A stretch of DNA of 64,000 nucleotides from Rhodospirillaceae bacterium (GCA_018662005.1 JABJHA010000027.1:56074-120073), one strand, 5' to 3'. Shown: positions 19,011-28,817, numbered from the stretch's first letter. The notes: generated from the sequence alone by a model not told the origin. Program-made: numbers and translations.

Positions 19011-19246
19011 TCGTCTATTCCCTCAATTGCTCAAAGGGCCACAGTTTTGATGAGTGGTTCACGTCGTCTGGCGACTACGACGAGCAAATCAAAGCAAAAT
19101 CTTTGGCCTGCCCGACCTGCGGCGACAAAAAAGTGGCCAAGGGCCTGATGGCCCCCAGCGTTGCCAAAAGCACCGCCGCACCGGCCCCGGCGTGCGGCGC
19201 ACCAGCCTGCGCCAACACCGGCTGTCCGATGTCGGGACTTAAGTAG
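19007..19246 (+). CDS. short DUF1178-like zinc-ribbon protein
   Basis: 79 residues. The N terminus ([21 protein letters not shown]) and the CPTCG knuckle at about 37-41, followed by [10 protein letters not shown], match the start of DUF1178 proteins, which from memory are nearly twice this length. Here the rest is replaced by a Cys-rich tail ([13 protein letters not shown]) reminiscent of FmdB-type tails. Probably a metal-binding protein; function unknown. It overlaps the gltD stop by ATGA, so it is made with glutamate synthase. Confidence 0.7.
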   Translation: MIVYSLNCSKGHSFDEWFTSSGDYDEQIKAKSLACPTCGDKKVAKGLMAPSVAKSTAAPAPACGAPACANTGCPMSGLK

Positions 19247-19251
19247 GTTCT

Positions 19252-20499
19252 CTAAGCAGAAACCCGGTTGCGGCCAGCCTTTTTGGCTTTATACAACGCC
19301 TTATCGGCGGCTTTCAGAACCTCATCAGGATCATCCGCACCATCTGATGGCCCCGCGACACCGATGGATACGGTGACGCTGACCGTGTCAGATTTTTTTG
19401 CAGTCCCTGTTTTTTTCTGATCTTTCGGCATTTTTTCCGGACGCTCTTTGTCCCGCAGGGTAAATGTCGAAGTGGCGATGCTACCGCGCAAAGTTTCCAA
19501 ATGCGCGCCTACCCCTTCAACATCCTTGCCCGGAAACAGCACCGCAAATTCTTCGCCACCATAACGAAAGGCGCGGCCACCACCGGTAACACGGGCAAGG
19601 TTCATGGCAACCATCTGCAACACCTGGTCGCCAACATCATGGCCGTAGGTGTCATTGAATTTTTTAAAGTGATCCACATCGACCATGGCCACGGAAAACC
19701 GCTTCCCCAGGCGACCCAGTTCTGTGTTCATGGCCCGGCGCGCCGGCAGACCCGTTAATTCATCAAGGAAGGCCATGTGGTAGGCATCCTGCACCACCGC
19801 CACAATCAACAGCAAAAGCGCCGTGCTTAAAAGCAACGAGGACATCACCCCGTCACCAACATGATGCAATGCCGCCCAGGCCGATGCCATTGTCCCCAAC
19901 ATGGCCCCTTCCGTGGGTGTGGGATAAAAAAGAAAGCGGCCGCATAAAAACAGCGTCGCCCCGCCAAACAATAAAATCGCCGGTTGCGGCAAGTGACTCC
20001 AAAAATCCAGATCCGTCGAAAAAGGCCTGAAATGCAGCGCCGCGGCCATGCGCGCCTGGGCATCAGATGAAACCGCGTTATCGACGGCGACAAGGACCGC
20101 CGCAAAAGGCAGGAACAGCCACAGCACGCGGACCAGACCACTGAAACTCAACAAGCCGCGATCCTTGAAAAAAGCCACGGAGAGTAAATAGACAGGCAGA
20201 AAAAGACAGAGTGCAGGATAGGCGATCTGCCACATGGGCCCGCTTGCCGGTACGTGCGGCCACGCATTGAGCATGGCCACGTTGGCAAGCCCCAGCGGCA
20301 GGGCGCTAAAAATGACCCGTTCGCGCTTGAACCACAACCCCAGCACCAGCGCCAAAATCGTCAAAAAGTAAGGAATTTGGGGCAGAATATCCTGCAAAGA
20401 CACAGACAGCGACACATGCCCGCCGGCGATCATCAGAGAGAGCGCCACCAGCAAGCCCGGCGCCAGCAAGGCGGTAATGGATTTGCGAAATCCCAACAT
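19252..20499 (-). CDS. membrane diguanylate cyclase (GGDEF)
   Basis: Expected to make cyclic di-GMP from two GTP. 415 residues: an N-terminal membrane region with about six or seven helices (to about 237), then a GGDEF domain with DELTGLPARRA and active-site GGEEF at 314-318. There is no RxxD inhibitory site before GGEEF, so product inhibition at that site is unlikely. Between two late strands lies an unusual Lys-rich insertion of about 25 residues (KDQKKTGTAKK). The start is uncertain: a GTG 15 bases upstream is also possible, and neither has a clear ribosome site. Confidence 0.85.
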   Translation of the reverse strand: MLGFRKSITALLAPGLLVALSLMIAGGHVSLSVSLQDILPQIPYFLTILALVLGLWFKRERVIFSALPLGLANVAMLNAWPHVPASGPMWQIAYPALCLFLPVYLLSVAFFKDRGLLSFSGLVRVLWLFLPFAAVLVAVDNAVSSDAQARMAAALHFRPFSTDLDFWSHLPQPAILLFGGATLFLCGRFLFYPTPTEGAMLGTMASAWAALHHVGDGVMSSLLLSTALLLLIVAVVQDAYHMAFLDELTGLPARRAMNTELGRLGKRFSVAMVDVDHFKKFNDTYGHDVGDQVLQMVAMNLARVTGGGRAFRYGGEEFAVLFPGKDVEGVGAHLETLRGSIATSTFTLRDKERPEKMPKDQKKTGTAKKSDTVSVTVSIGVAGPSDGADDPDEVLKAADKALYKAKKAGRNRVSA

Positions 20500-20631
20500 G
20501 GGCGAACCAACCACGCCCGACCCGGGCGTCTCCTGTCAATGCCAGCCCTGATTACAATCGGTAACTTTCAATATTACGTTAATTTCTTTTCGTTATACCG
20601 GTAGCTGGTCTTTATGCTTCAAGGAGTCGCC

Positions 20632-21024
20632 ATGTCAGGACTTTGGTTAATTGTTGCCGGTTTTTTTGGCGCCACAGGGGTTGGTGCCGGTGCTTACGGT
20701 TGGCACAGTCTGGGCGAAAATGACTCGATCAGGCAAATCTTCATGATGGGGGTCGATTACCAGATGTGGCACGCCCTGGCCCTGACCGGTGTCGCCTGGA
20801 TCGCCTCACAAGCGGCGTTCAAGACTTCAAAATTACCGCTTTTTGCCGGTCTCGCCTTTAGCCTTGGTATCATTCTGTTCTCAGGCACCCTGTACCTGTA
20901 TGCCCTGATTGGTTACGTCATTGTTGAAGGGGCGGCGCCTGCCGGCGGCTGGTTGATGATGGCCGGGTGGGTAACGCTGATGGTCTGTGGCTGGAAATCC
21001 AGAAGGGCAAACGATGAGTCCTGA
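20632..21024 (+). CDS. DUF423 small membrane protein
   Basis: 130-residue membrane protein with about four helices. The start MSGLWLIVAGFFGATGVGAGAYG, the following FMMGVDYQMWHALAL, and LFSGTLYLYAL are the DUF423 pattern. The ATG at 20632 has AAGGAG 5 bases upstream, so an in-frame upstream start was discarded. Function of the family is not established. The potassium-channel gene starts inside its last codons (11-base overlap). Confidence 0.85.
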   Translation: MSGLWLIVAGFFGATGVGAGAYGWHSLGENDSIRQIFMMGVDYQMWHALALTGVAWIASQAAFKTSKLPLFAGLAFSLGIILFSGTLYLYALIGYVIVEGAAPAGGWLMMAGWVTLMVCGWKSRRANDES

Positions 21025-22021
21025 AACGAACAATCCCTTTGGCTATCCCAATCGGACTGGTGCTTCAACCCGGCGACAACGGACCCATGAAATCCTCGAT
21101 ATCTCGATGCCCCATGACAAGGTCGGGCGCATTATTGATGGCTGCCTGATTACCCTGATCGCCCTTAATGTCGCTGCCGTTATTTTTGAAACCCTGCCCG
21201 GTCTTGATCAGGAATGGCTAAACCTATTTTACTGGTTCGAAGTTTTTTCCATCATCATCTTCAGTTTTGAATATGTGTTGCGCGTGTGGTCGTCAGTTGA
21301 TGACGACGAGATCGATTACCGCCATCCCATTTTGGGACGCCTTCGCTACATGCTCAGTCCCATGGCCCTGATTGACCTGTTTGTTATCCTGCCGTTCTAT
21401 CTGGGTTTCTTTATCCAGTTCGACCTGCGGTTCTTAAGGGTTTTACGTCTGCTCCGCATTTTCAAACTGACCCGTTATTCCTCGTCAATGTCACTGTTGC
21501 TCAACGTACTGCGCGATGAGGGCCGGGCCATTGGTGCGGCAATGTTCGTGTTAATGCTGATGTTGGTATTGACGGCGAGTCTTGCCTATCTTGCCGAACA
21601 TAAAGCCCAGCCCGAAGCCTTTGGCTCGATTCCCGCCGCCATGTGGTGGGCGGTGGTCACCATGACCACGGTCGGTTACGGTGATGTGGTGCCGGTGACG
21701 CTGTGGGGGAAACTGATGGGGGCCGCTATCGGTATCCTGGGTATCGGCATGGTCGCCCTGCCCGCTGGTTTGTTGTCTTCGGGTTTTTCCAACGAATTAC
21801 ACCGGCGGCGCAAAAAATATACCGACATGGTCGAAACGGCACTGGAAGACGGCGTCATTTCTGATGAAGAAGAAGTCACCCTGAAAGAAGTCCGCGAGGA
21901 TCTGGGCATACGCGCCCAGGATGCCAGAGAAATTCTCGAAACCGAAATGCGCTTCAGCGGAGACATCGCCGGCAAGTGTCCCCATTGTGGTAAAGCTCTG
22001 AAAATCCCGACCGAAGGTTAA
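21014..22021 (+). CDS. voltage-gated-type potassium channel with C-terminal zinc-knuckle tail
   Basis: 335 residues. Six membrane helices with a voltage-sensor-like S4 (Arg/Leu-rich, about 139-154), a pore loop with potassium filter TVGYGD at 219-224, then a cytoplasmic tail. The tail has an acidic helical segment (about 275-315) and ends with KCPHCGKALKIPTEG, a single CxxC pair that could bind zinc only by pairing between subunits. It belongs to the ion_trans family; it is not Kch of E. coli by close similarity. Start ATG has GAAGGG upstream and overlaps the DUF423 gene. Confidence 0.85.
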   Translation: MSPETNNPFGYPNRTGASTRRQRTHEILDISMPHDKVGRIIDGCLITLIALNVAAVIFETLPGLDQEWLNLFYWFEVFSIIIFSFEYVLRVWSSVDDDEIDYRHPILGRLRYMLSPMALIDLFVILPFYLGFFIQFDLRFLRVLRLLRIFKLTRYSSSMSLLLNVLRDEGRAIGAAMFVLMLMLVLTASLAYLAEHKAQPEAFGSIPAAMWWAVVTMTTVGYGDVVPVTLWGKLMGAAIGILGIGMVALPAGLLSSGFSNELHRRRKKYTDMVETALEDGVISDEEEVTLKEVREDLGIRAQDAREILETEMRFSGDIAGKCPHCGKALKIPTEG

Positions 22022-22023
22022 GC

Positions 22024-23853
22024 TCAGGAGCCTTCCAGTTTCCACACTTCAGGCGCCTGTTCCAGACGATCGAGCAGAAGACCGCGTTGGCGTTCCATCT
22101 CGCCGGGCAGGCTGTCCCCGAATTTCGCGAAGTGGCCGGTTTGATCTTGAGCCTCTGCCTGACCCGCAGCACGGTCGATTTCCATCAGCTTGTAAAAAGT
22201 ATCCACATCAAAATCCAGTCCAGCCCAAGTAATATCCTGGTGACGGGGCATGATGCCAAACGGGCTTTCAACACCTTCGGCACGACCGCGGACACGCTCA
22301 ACAATCCATTTCAGCACCCGCATGTTTTCGCCAAAACCGGGCCATATAAACTTGCCGTTCTCATCCTTGCGGAACCAGTTGACGCGGAAGATTGCAGGCG
22401 CTTTGTCGACCTTGCTTTCCATGCCCAGCCAGTGCTGCCAGTAGTCGCCCATGTTGTAGCCGCAAAACGGCAGCATCGCCATTGGGTCGCGTCGTATGGC
22501 CGCCTGGCCAACCGCTGCCGCAGTCGCTTCGGAGCCCATAGTGGCGGCCAGATAAACCCCGTGCTGCCAGTCGAAGGATTGAAACACCAGCGGAAAGGTG
22601 GTCGACAAACGGCCACCGAATACAAATGCTGAAAGAGGGACCCCGTCAGGATCTTCCCAGGCCGGGTCAACGCTTGGGCACTGGCTCGCAGGGGCGGTGA
22701 AACGGGAATTGGGATGGGCCGCAGGGGTCTCGCTGTCCGGGGTCCAGTCGTTTCCGCGCCAGTCGATGGCGTGGGCCGGGGGTTCGCCGTCCATGCCTTC
22801 CCACCACACATCGCCATCATCGGTCAGGGCGACGTTGGAAAAGATACAATTGGCCTTAACGGTTTCCATGGCGCTGGGGTTTGACTGATAGGACGTACCC
22901 GGTGCGACGCCAAAATAACCGGCTTCCGGATTGATCGCCCTGAAGGTGCCATCACTTGTCGGCTTGACCCAGGCAATATCGTCGCCGACCGTATGGACTT
23001 TCCAGCCTTCAAAACCTTCCGGCGCGATCAACATGGCCAGATTGGTTTTGCCACAGGCGCTGGGGAAAGCAGCACCGATGTAGGTTTTCTCACCTTCCGG
23101 GCTTTCAAGGCCCAAAATCAGCATGTGTTCGGCCAGCCAGCCTTCATCTCGGGCCATGGCCGAGGCAATGCGCAAGGCAAAGCATTTCTTGCCCAGAAGG
23201 GCGTTTCCGCCATAGCCGCTGCCGAAAGACCAGATTTCGCGGGCCTCGGGGTAATGGACGATGTATTTTTCATCGTTGCACGGCCAGGTCACATCGGCCT
23301 CGCCCGCTTGCAAAGGCGCACCAACGGTATGCATACAGGGAACGAAATCGCCATCGCCCAGAATGTCGAGAACCTTTTGCCCCATGCGTGTCATGATTTT
23401 CATATTTACCGCCGCATAGGCGGAATCGGTGATTTGAACGCCGATATGAGCAATGGGTGATCCCAGTGGCCCCATGGAAAACGGCACCACATACAGGGTA
23501 CGGCCAGCCATGCATCCATCGAACAAGCCGTTCAGTTTTGTCCGCATTTCAGTCGGCTCACACCAGTTGTTGGTGGGGCCGGCGTCGGCTTCTTTGGCGG
23601 AACAAATAAAGGTTCGGTCCTCAACCCGGGCGACATCGCGGGGGTCCGATCGGGCCAGATAACTGTTCGGGCGCTTATCCGGATTGAGGCGGATCAAAGT
23701 GCCGCCATCGACCATCTGCTGGCAAAGGCGGTCATATTCAGCTTCGCTCCCATCACACCAGTAGACGCTGTCAGGTTTGCACAGCGCCGTCATTTCCTCG
23801 ACCCAGGCCAGTAATTTTGTGTTGGAAGTCCGGTCTTCACCTGTCGTGGTCAT
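22024..23853 (-). CDS. pckA: phosphoenolpyruvate carboxykinase (GTP)
   Basis: Converts oxaloacetate and GTP to PEP, the first step of gluconeogenesis. At 609 residues with the kinase-1 loop FPSACGKTN and an N-terminal SVYWCDGSE segment, it is the GTP-dependent class, not the ATP class more usual in enterics and rhizobia. AGGAG lies 6 bases before the ATG. It converges with the channel gene with only two bases between the stops. Nearby ChvI/ChvG is notable because that system affects pckA in Agrobacterium and Sinorhizobium, but a link here is inference. Confidence 0.94.
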   Translation of the reverse strand: MTTTGEDRTSNTKLLAWVEEMTALCKPDSVYWCDGSEAEYDRLCQQMVDGGTLIRLNPDKRPNSYLARSDPRDVARVEDRTFICSAKEADAGPTNNWCEPTEMRTKLNGLFDGCMAGRTLYVVPFSMGPLGSPIAHIGVQITDSAYAAVNMKIMTRMGQKVLDILGDGDFVPCMHTVGAPLQAGEADVTWPCNDEKYIVHYPEAREIWSFGSGYGGNALLGKKCFALRIASAMARDEGWLAEHMLILGLESPEGEKTYIGAAFPSACGKTNLAMLIAPEGFEGWKVHTVGDDIAWVKPTSDGTFRAINPEAGYFGVAPGTSYQSNPSAMETVKANCIFSNVALTDDGDVWWEGMDGEPPAHAIDWRGNDWTPDSETPAAHPNSRFTAPASQCPSVDPAWEDPDGVPLSAFVFGGRLSTTFPLVFQSFDWQHGVYLAATMGSEATAAAVGQAAIRRDPMAMLPFCGYNMGDYWQHWLGMESKVDKAPAIFRVNWFRKDENGKFIWPGFGENMRVLKWIVERVRGRAEGVESPFGIMPRHQDITWAGLDFDVDTFYKLMEIDRAAGQAEAQDQTGHFAKFGDSLPGEMERQRGLLLDRLEQAPEVWKLEGS

Positions 23854-23990
23854 GGGATTCTCCTAGGGGAATAGCGAGATTTCAGCAATTTCGATGCCAT
23901 AAAACATACGAACAAATCAATGCTCTGACAACCGGGATCGGCCAAGGTTTGGCTGTTTTCTGGGGATAAATGGGGGAGCCCAAGATAGCC

Positions 23991-24320
23991 TCAGGCTCTG
24001 CGTCGGGTTCCTGCGCTATCTGCCGAGGGCTGAGCGTTCATCGCATCAACCTTACGTTTTAAGGCTTCCAACTCAACGGTAGCAGCTTCACGGGTTTTGA
24101 CCAGATCACGAATCCTGCTGACCATGGCTTCCTGGGTTTTAGAGTTCTTCTGGGTCAGGGCGGCCAGTTCGGAAAAGGAATTCCTGATCCCTTTCATTTG
24201 GTTATCGACGGTACGGCGGGTGCGGCCATCAATTTTTTTGACGGCTTCTGTAACCATCCAGAGAGCCCCCATGGCAGCCATTAAAGCAATAACGGCAATA
24301 ATTGCAGTAATTCCTAACAT
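23991..24320 (-). CDS. hypothetical membrane-anchored coiled-coil protein
   Basis: 109 residues, not recognised. Residues 3-26 form one hydrophobic membrane helix, then a polar linker and a long predicted coiled coil (about 45-95, with SELAALTQKNSKTQEAM). The tail is disordered and ends in TRRRA. It stands alone between pckA and the HugZ-like gene, with GAAGAG upstream of the ATG. It could be an envelope or septum accessory protein; no function is assigned. Confidence 0.6.
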   Translation of the reverse strand: MLGITAIIAVIALMAAMGALWMVTEAVKKIDGRTRRTVDNQMKGIRNSFSELAALTQKNSKTQEAMVSRIRDLVKTREAATVELEALKRKVDAMNAQPSADSAGTRRRA

Positions 24321-24417
24321 TTAGTCACTCTTCGCCGTCCCCTGATCTTATCGAACTATCTTCTGAGTCATTGAAGCGGATTCGTGATCATTTTTAAAGT
24401 CTCAATTCTGGATTTTT

Positions 24418-25137
24418 TTAAAATTTTTTCATTTTATTAGCCAATTTTGCCATTTCGCCGTGCACCCCGCGCCCTGAACGTACTGATTGAAGGAAATCAA
24501 GCCGCCGAAATGCCTTGGTTGATATCAAATCGAGCCCTTCAGGATCGACTCCACCGATCCGCCACTGTTTTCCCGGTTTGCCGACCATGTCAGAAAGAGT
24601 TTCTCCATATTCCTGGTTCAGGCGTTCGATCAGTCGTTGTTCCACCGCCATGACATTGCCGGAAGCCTTGGCGTCAAAGAGAAACTTTTTCGCCCCCATC
24701 CAGTTGGCCTTGCCAAAACCCCCGACATAATGGGCTCGTTCGACCTTCATGCGGTAGATACCAAAATCGGCAAATCCCGCATATCGTTCAGCTTCTGGAT
24801 GACGGGCCAGAAAGCGGCGAGCAGCAACGGGATCGTTCGTTGGTTTTATCCGGCCGGTCAGGGTCACTCTGGGGCCTGTTTGCGGATTTGCCAGACCTGA
24901 GGCTTCCTCGAACAACAGAGCGCTGCGGCAGTCTTCCAGAAGATTGCGGGTATGGTCGGCCAATGTGGATAACAACAGGACAGGGCTGCTATCGCTCATG
25001 CAGGCGACAGTTACCAGTGATGCATAGGGCCAGCCCTGACGACGCCCTGTTAGGGCGCTGGCCAATGTCGCCGAACGGCAGCGCCGGACCAGTGCGCGGG
25101 AAATAACCTGGATATCCGGGGTTTCATCTTTCTTCAT
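24418..25137 (-). CDS. HugZ-like / pyridoxamine 5'-phosphate oxidase-fold protein
   Basis: 239 residues. The N-terminal split-barrel domain (ATLASAL, then GWPYASLVTVACM and STLADHTRNL) is the FMN- or heme-binding fold of the HugZ family; the C-terminal half (YAGFADFGIYRMKVERAHYV, then VDPEGLDL) is a DUF2470-like domain. Such proteins are heme oxygenases or flavin-binding proteins of unknown role. No iron-transport gene is adjacent, so heme degradation is only a possibility. Confidence 0.8.
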   Translation of the reverse strand: MKKDETPDIQVISRALVRRCRSATLASALTGRRQGWPYASLVTVACMSDSSPVLLLSTLADHTRNLLEDCRSALLFEEASGLANPQTGPRVTLTGRIKPTNDPVAARRFLARHPEAERYAGFADFGIYRMKVERAHYVGGFGKANWMGAKKFLFDAKASGNVMAVEQRLIERLNQEYGETLSDMVGKPGKQWRIGGVDPEGLDLISTKAFRRLDFLQSVRSGRGVHGEMAKLANKMKKF

Positions 25138-25265
25138 TTTTCAAATGTGACGACCGGTTTGACTGGCGTCAAGGTATGGTCGTAGCAATTTTTCTATTGC
25201 TTGTACCGACACAACCACTCATTGTCCGGCCTCGCAAAGAACAGCTCGATATATAGAACTTTACA

Positions 25266-25664
25266 ATGCACCCGACTGTTAAAACCCGACGCCCAGGAAC
25301 CCGACGCCAGTTTGTTTCCTGGCTCGCCGTCCTCGCCCTTGCCCTGCCCATGCTGGCGCCGGTGGCCCAGGGCATTCCTCTTTCAGGCGTCACAGATGAC
25401 ATGCAGACGCCATTTTATATGGTGCTTTGTAAAGCCATGCAGCGCGGCACCTCCGAGCCCGCACCCGAGCAAACCCCAAACACCCTTGATTGCCCGGTCT
25501 GCCTGGGCTTTTCTTCGGCAAAATCGGTATTGCTTTCACCACTTGCCGAGCCTGGCGCTTGCGAATTTGATCACCTTGCCTTTGTTATTAATACCAAAAG
25601 CGATATCGGCAATGGTCGCCTGATATCGCGCGCCCACGCCCGCGCCCCGCCAGTATCTGTCTGA
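25266..25664 (+). CDS. DUF2946 family exported protein (probable copper-linked)
   Basis: 132 residues. An N-terminal membrane or signal helix (about 17-36), a Cys pair in DCPVCLGF near residue 76-83, and a C-terminal RAPPV ending are the DUF2946 pattern. Members are often found beside copper-handling genes, and here a PCuAC copper chaperone follows within 100 bases on the same strand, supporting a role in copper trafficking to cytochrome oxidase or copper tolerance. No clear ribosome site is seen before the ATG. Confidence 0.7.
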   Translation: MHPTVKTRRPGTRRQFVSWLAVLALALPMLAPVAQGIPLSGVTDDMQTPFYMVLCKAMQRGTSEPAPEQTPNTLDCPVCLGFSSAKSVLLSPLAEPGACEFDHLAFVINTKSDIGNGRLISRAHARAPPVSV

Positions 25665-25756
25665 CATCAAATCGAATTATAGAAGCGTCTAAATCCCCCG
25701 GCCAACGGGGAGACGTTTTGATGTATACTTTCCCCATCCGAAGGAACTTAAGACAG

Positions 25757-26344
25757 ATGAAAATACTCTCCACCCTTATTGCACTCTTTTTATTCACCCT
25801 GAACACAGCCCACGCCGCCGAAAATGTCAGCGCTGGCGATATCACCGTCTCCAAGGCCTGGGGCCGGGCAACCATCGGCGCCAACCGCCCCGGTGGCGCC
25901 TTTGTCACCATTGCCAACAAAGGTACCGCAGGCGACCAGTTGGTTGCGGTGGAAACGCCTGCCGCCGGAAAATCTGAATTGCATACACACACCATGACAG
26001 ACGGCGTCATGAAAATGACCCAGATCATGAGCATCGACATTCCGGCAGGCGGCATGACCACACTCAAGCCCGGCGGCTTTCACATTATGATGTTTAATTT
26101 GAAAGAAGCCCTGAACGAGGGCGATATGTTCCCCCTGACCCTGACTTTCAAACACGCCGGCAAGGCGACGATCATGGTCCATGTTGGCAAGGTCGGGGCC
26201 ATGGGAGCCATGAATCACAAGATGCACATGGATAATATGGATGACGAAAATCATAAGAAGATGCATGAAGAGCATATGAAAGACGCTGAACACAAGAAAA
26301 TGCACGAAGAGCATATGAAAGAAGGGGCCACAGAGGCTCAGTAA
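25757..26344 (+). CDS. PCu(A)C copper chaperone with His/Met-rich tail
   Basis: Periplasmic copper-binding protein that in its family delivers Cu(I) to the CuA site of cytochrome oxidase. 195 residues: signal peptide cleaved after about AHA at 20, PCuAC domain (about 22-145) with ligands H76 (LHTHTM), a downstream Met and H109-x-M111 (FHIMMF). A C-terminal extension (about 149-195) holds 13 Met or His positions and a duplicated HKKMHEEHMK unit (about 167 and 179), likely extra copper sites. Start chosen to place the signal peptide first; a TTG 39 bases upstream is also open. Confidence 0.87.
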   Translation: MKILSTLIALFLFTLNTAHAAENVSAGDITVSKAWGRATIGANRPGGAFVTIANKGTAGDQLVAVETPAAGKSELHTHTMTDGVMKMTQIMSIDIPAGGMTTLKPGGFHIMMFNLKEALNEGDMFPLTLTFKHAGKATIMVHVGKVGAMGAMNHKMHMDNMDDENHKKMHEEHMKDAEHKKMHEEHMKEGATEAQ

Positions 26345-26375
26345 CGATGACATCGGCCTCGTGTTGATTTCATCC

Positions 26376-26403
26376 TTGGGTATCAGGCGCTTGCGGCTAT
26401 AAT
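26376..26403 (+). promoter_or_regulatory. possible promoter for chvI-chvG
   Basis: TTGGGT (26376-26381) and a perfect TATAAT (26398-26403), spacer 16 bases. The gap to chvI also holds a TGCCGC/GCGGCA hairpin near 26433 and a long-range 10-base inverted repeat (CGGCCTCGTG at 26354, CACGAGGCCG at 26468) whose right half sits on the chvI ribosome site. Confidence 0.4.
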
Positions 26404-26481
26404 TTCGCCACAAAGCTAATTGATATAAGAACCTGCCGCACACTGGCGGCATGTTTAAACCAAGTTGCACGAGGCCGTTTC

Positions 26482-27174
26482 ATGTCCCGAACCATTGCCC
26501 TGGTTGATGACGATCGCAATATTCTGACTTCCGTCTCAATGGCGCTGGAATCCGAAGGCTTTACCGTAAATTGCTATTCTGACGGCGAGGAAGCACTTGC
26601 CGGCTTAAACCGCAATCCCGTCGATCTTGCCGTGCTCGACATTAAGATGCCGCGCATGGACGGTATGGAGCTGTTGCAGAAAATCCGCGCCGATTCAAAA
26701 TGTCCGGTTATCTTCCTGACTTCAAAAGACGATGAAATTGACGAATTTCTTGGCTTGCGCATGGGTGCGGATGATTACATCACCAAGCCGTTTTCCCAGC
26801 GTCTGCTGATAGAACGGATTAATGTTATCCTGCGACGGACTGAAAAATCAGCAACCCCGGAAAGTGATGAGAATGTCGTCAAGCGTGGCAATCTGACCCT
26901 TGATGCGACCCGCCATCAATGTACATGGAAAGGTGAGGAAGTCGTCCTCACGGTAACGGAATTTCTTTTACTGCAAGCCCTTGCCCGTCATCCGGGGCAT
27001 GTCAAAAACCGTGACCAGTTGATCGATTTTGCTTACGGGGAACATATCTATATCGACGATCGCACCATCGATTCGCACATCAAGCGGGTGCGTAAAAAAT
27101 TTCGCGCTCATGACGCCGACTTCAAGCAAATCGAAACCCTTTACGGGGTCGGCTATCGTTACCGCGAAGACTAA
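26482..27174 (+). CDS. chvI: response regulator ChvI (OmpR type)
   Basis: 230 residues. The receiver has acidic residues at 9-11 (VDDD), phospho-acceptor Asp53 ([11 protein letters not shown]) and Lys102 (TKPF); the winged-helix DNA-binding domain covers about 130-230. Sequence and context match ChvI of alphaproteobacteria, the partner of ChvG in envelope/acid sensing and exopolysaccharide control. The histidine kinase follows after 32 bases, and HprK and PTS genes come next, the standard alphaproteobacterial order. Confidence 0.9.
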   Translation: MSRTIALVDDDRNILTSVSMALESEGFTVNCYSDGEEALAGLNRNPVDLAVLDIKMPRMDGMELLQKIRADSKCPVIFLTSKDDEIDEFLGLRMGADDYITKPFSQRLLIERINVILRRTEKSATPESDENVVKRGNLTLDATRHQCTWKGEEVVLTVTEFLLLQALARHPGHVKNRDQLIDFAYGEHIYIDDRTIDSHIKRVRKKFRAHDADFKQIETLYGVGYRYRED

Positions 27175-27206
27175 CCAAATCGGGGAGGGGGAGACGTACT
27201 AAAGCC

Positions 27207-28817
27207 ATGACATCCGACGCCCCCCTGCCCAGACGACCCCGGCTGACATCGCCAATTATCCGCCGCATTCTGGCAATCAATGTGCTGGCGCTGGCTATTC
27301 TGGTCGCCGGGTTGCTCTATCTGGGTCAGTACCGCGATAGCCTGGTTGCCTCGGAATTGACCGCTCTTAGGGTTCACGCGGAAATTCTCGCCGCCGCCCT
27401 TGGTGAAAGCACTGCCGAGGATGTTCCATCGGGTCGTCAATTACTGCGCCCGCGCGTAGCCGTCAGCATGGTCCAGCGTCTGGTCCAGACAACCGGTGGC
27501 CGGGCCCGACTGTTCGCCCCCGATGGAGTCCTCATCGCCGACACCCGACGCTCCTCGCAAAGGCGCAATACGGTAGAACGTCAAACCCTGCCGCCACCGG
27601 ATGGCGAAGATTCCGGCGACGTCACGATAATGAGCAAAACTCTTGATATCTTTGAGCATTTTCTGACCCTTCTGCCCGGACGCGGGGCCATACCGCCGTA
27701 TCGGGAAAAGACCCTTCAACAGGCTGAAGATTATCCGGAAGCGGCCGCTGCCCTGCTTGCCGAATCAGGTTACGCCGTCCGCTCAACAACCGGCGGCGAC
27801 ATGGTGTTAAGCGTCGCCGTGCCAGTGCAACGATACAAACAAGTGCTCGGCGCGCTGATGCTAACCAGAAATTCCGATAACATCGAACAGGCGCTTCGCG
27901 AGGTCCGCATCAATATTCTTAAAGTCTTTGCCGTTGCCCTTGGCGTTACCATTTTGCTGTCCCTTTACCTGGCCAGCACCATCGCCCGGCCCGTGCGCCG
28001 TCTTGCCGAGGCCGCCGAAAGGGTCCGTCATGGCCATCACCGGCAACATGAAATTCCTGATTTTGCCTCCCGTGGTGACGAAATTGGTGAACTGTCACGT
28101 TCTTTGAAAGATATGACCGAAGCCCTGTGGGAGCGTATGGACGCCATTGAAAGTTTTGCCGCCGATGTGGCTCACGAAATCAAAAACCCCCTGACCTCCT
28201 TGCGCAGCGCCGTGGAAACCGCAGCCCGGGTCAGCGACCCCGAGCAGCAGAAGAAACTGATGGATATCATTCTTGACGATGTTGAACGTATGGACCGATT
28301 GATCAGTGACATATCCGATGCCTCGCGCCTTGATGCCGAACTGTCAAAGGCCGAAACCCGTCCCGTCGATCTGAACAAACTGCTCGCCGTCCTGGTTGAT
28401 GCCCGCAATGAGATGACGGATCGTAATATTATATTCAACGCTAAAGGTGATATGGTCATCGTTGGTATCGAAAGCCGCTTGGGCCAGGTTTTCGCCAACC
28501 TGTTGGCCAATGCCCTGTCCTTCAGCCCGGCTAAGGGCTCCATATTCATTGAAGCGGACGATCTGGGCAGCCAGGTCAGCATTACACTCGATGATGAGGG
28601 ACCCGGTCTTCCCGAAGGCAAACTGGACACGATCTTCGAGCGTTTCTACACCCAGCGCCCCGAGGCCGAAAAATTTGGCACCCATTCCGGGCTCGGCCTG
28701 AGCATCTCGCGGCAAATCGTCGAAACCCACAACGGCTCCATAACGGCGGAAAACCGTGTCGATGCAAATGATCGGGTCATTGGTGCGCGCTTTAAAATAA
28801 CCCTGCCAAAAGGTTGA
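27207..28817 (+). CDS. chvG: sensor histidine kinase ChvG
   Basis: 536 residues: membrane helices at about 20-40 and 237-258 enclose a periplasmic sensor domain of about 195 residues; then HAMP (about 258-310), a HisKA domain with phospho-His323 (VAHEIKNPLT) and a HATPase domain with DDEGPGLP and SGLGLSIS. Partner of ChvI. In relatives the periplasmic domain is controlled by ExoR; no exoR is visible in this window. Confidence 0.9.
   Translation: MTSDAPLPRRPRLTSPIIRRILAINVLALAILVAGLLYLGQYRDSLVASELTALRVHAEILAAALGESTAEDVPSGRQLLRPRVAVSMVQRLVQTTGGRARLFAPDGVLIADTRRSSQRRNTVERQTLPPPDGEDSGDVTIMSKTLDIFEHFLTLLPGRGAIPPYREKTLQQAEDYPEAAAALLAESGYAVRSTTGGDMVLSVAVPVQRYKQVLGALMLTRNSDNIEQALREVRINILKVFAVALGVTILLSLYLASTIARPVRRLAEAAERVRHGHHRQHEIPDFASRGDEIGELSRSLKDMTEALWERMDAIESFAADVAHEIKNPLTSLRSAVETAARVSDPEQQKKLMDIILDDVERMDRLISDISDASRLDAELSKAETRPVDLNKLLAVLVDARNEMTDRNIIFNAKGDMVIVGIESRLGQVFANLLANALSFSPAKGSIFIEADDLGSQVSITLDDEGPGLPEGKLDTIFERFYTQRPEAEKFGTHSGLGLSISRQIVETHNGSITAENRVDANDRVIGARFKITLPKG

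Noticed and set aside
26250..26330. His/Met-rich repeat of the copper chaperone as a separate small gene
   Set aside because: It is in frame with, and continuous to, the PCuAC domain and has no own start signal.
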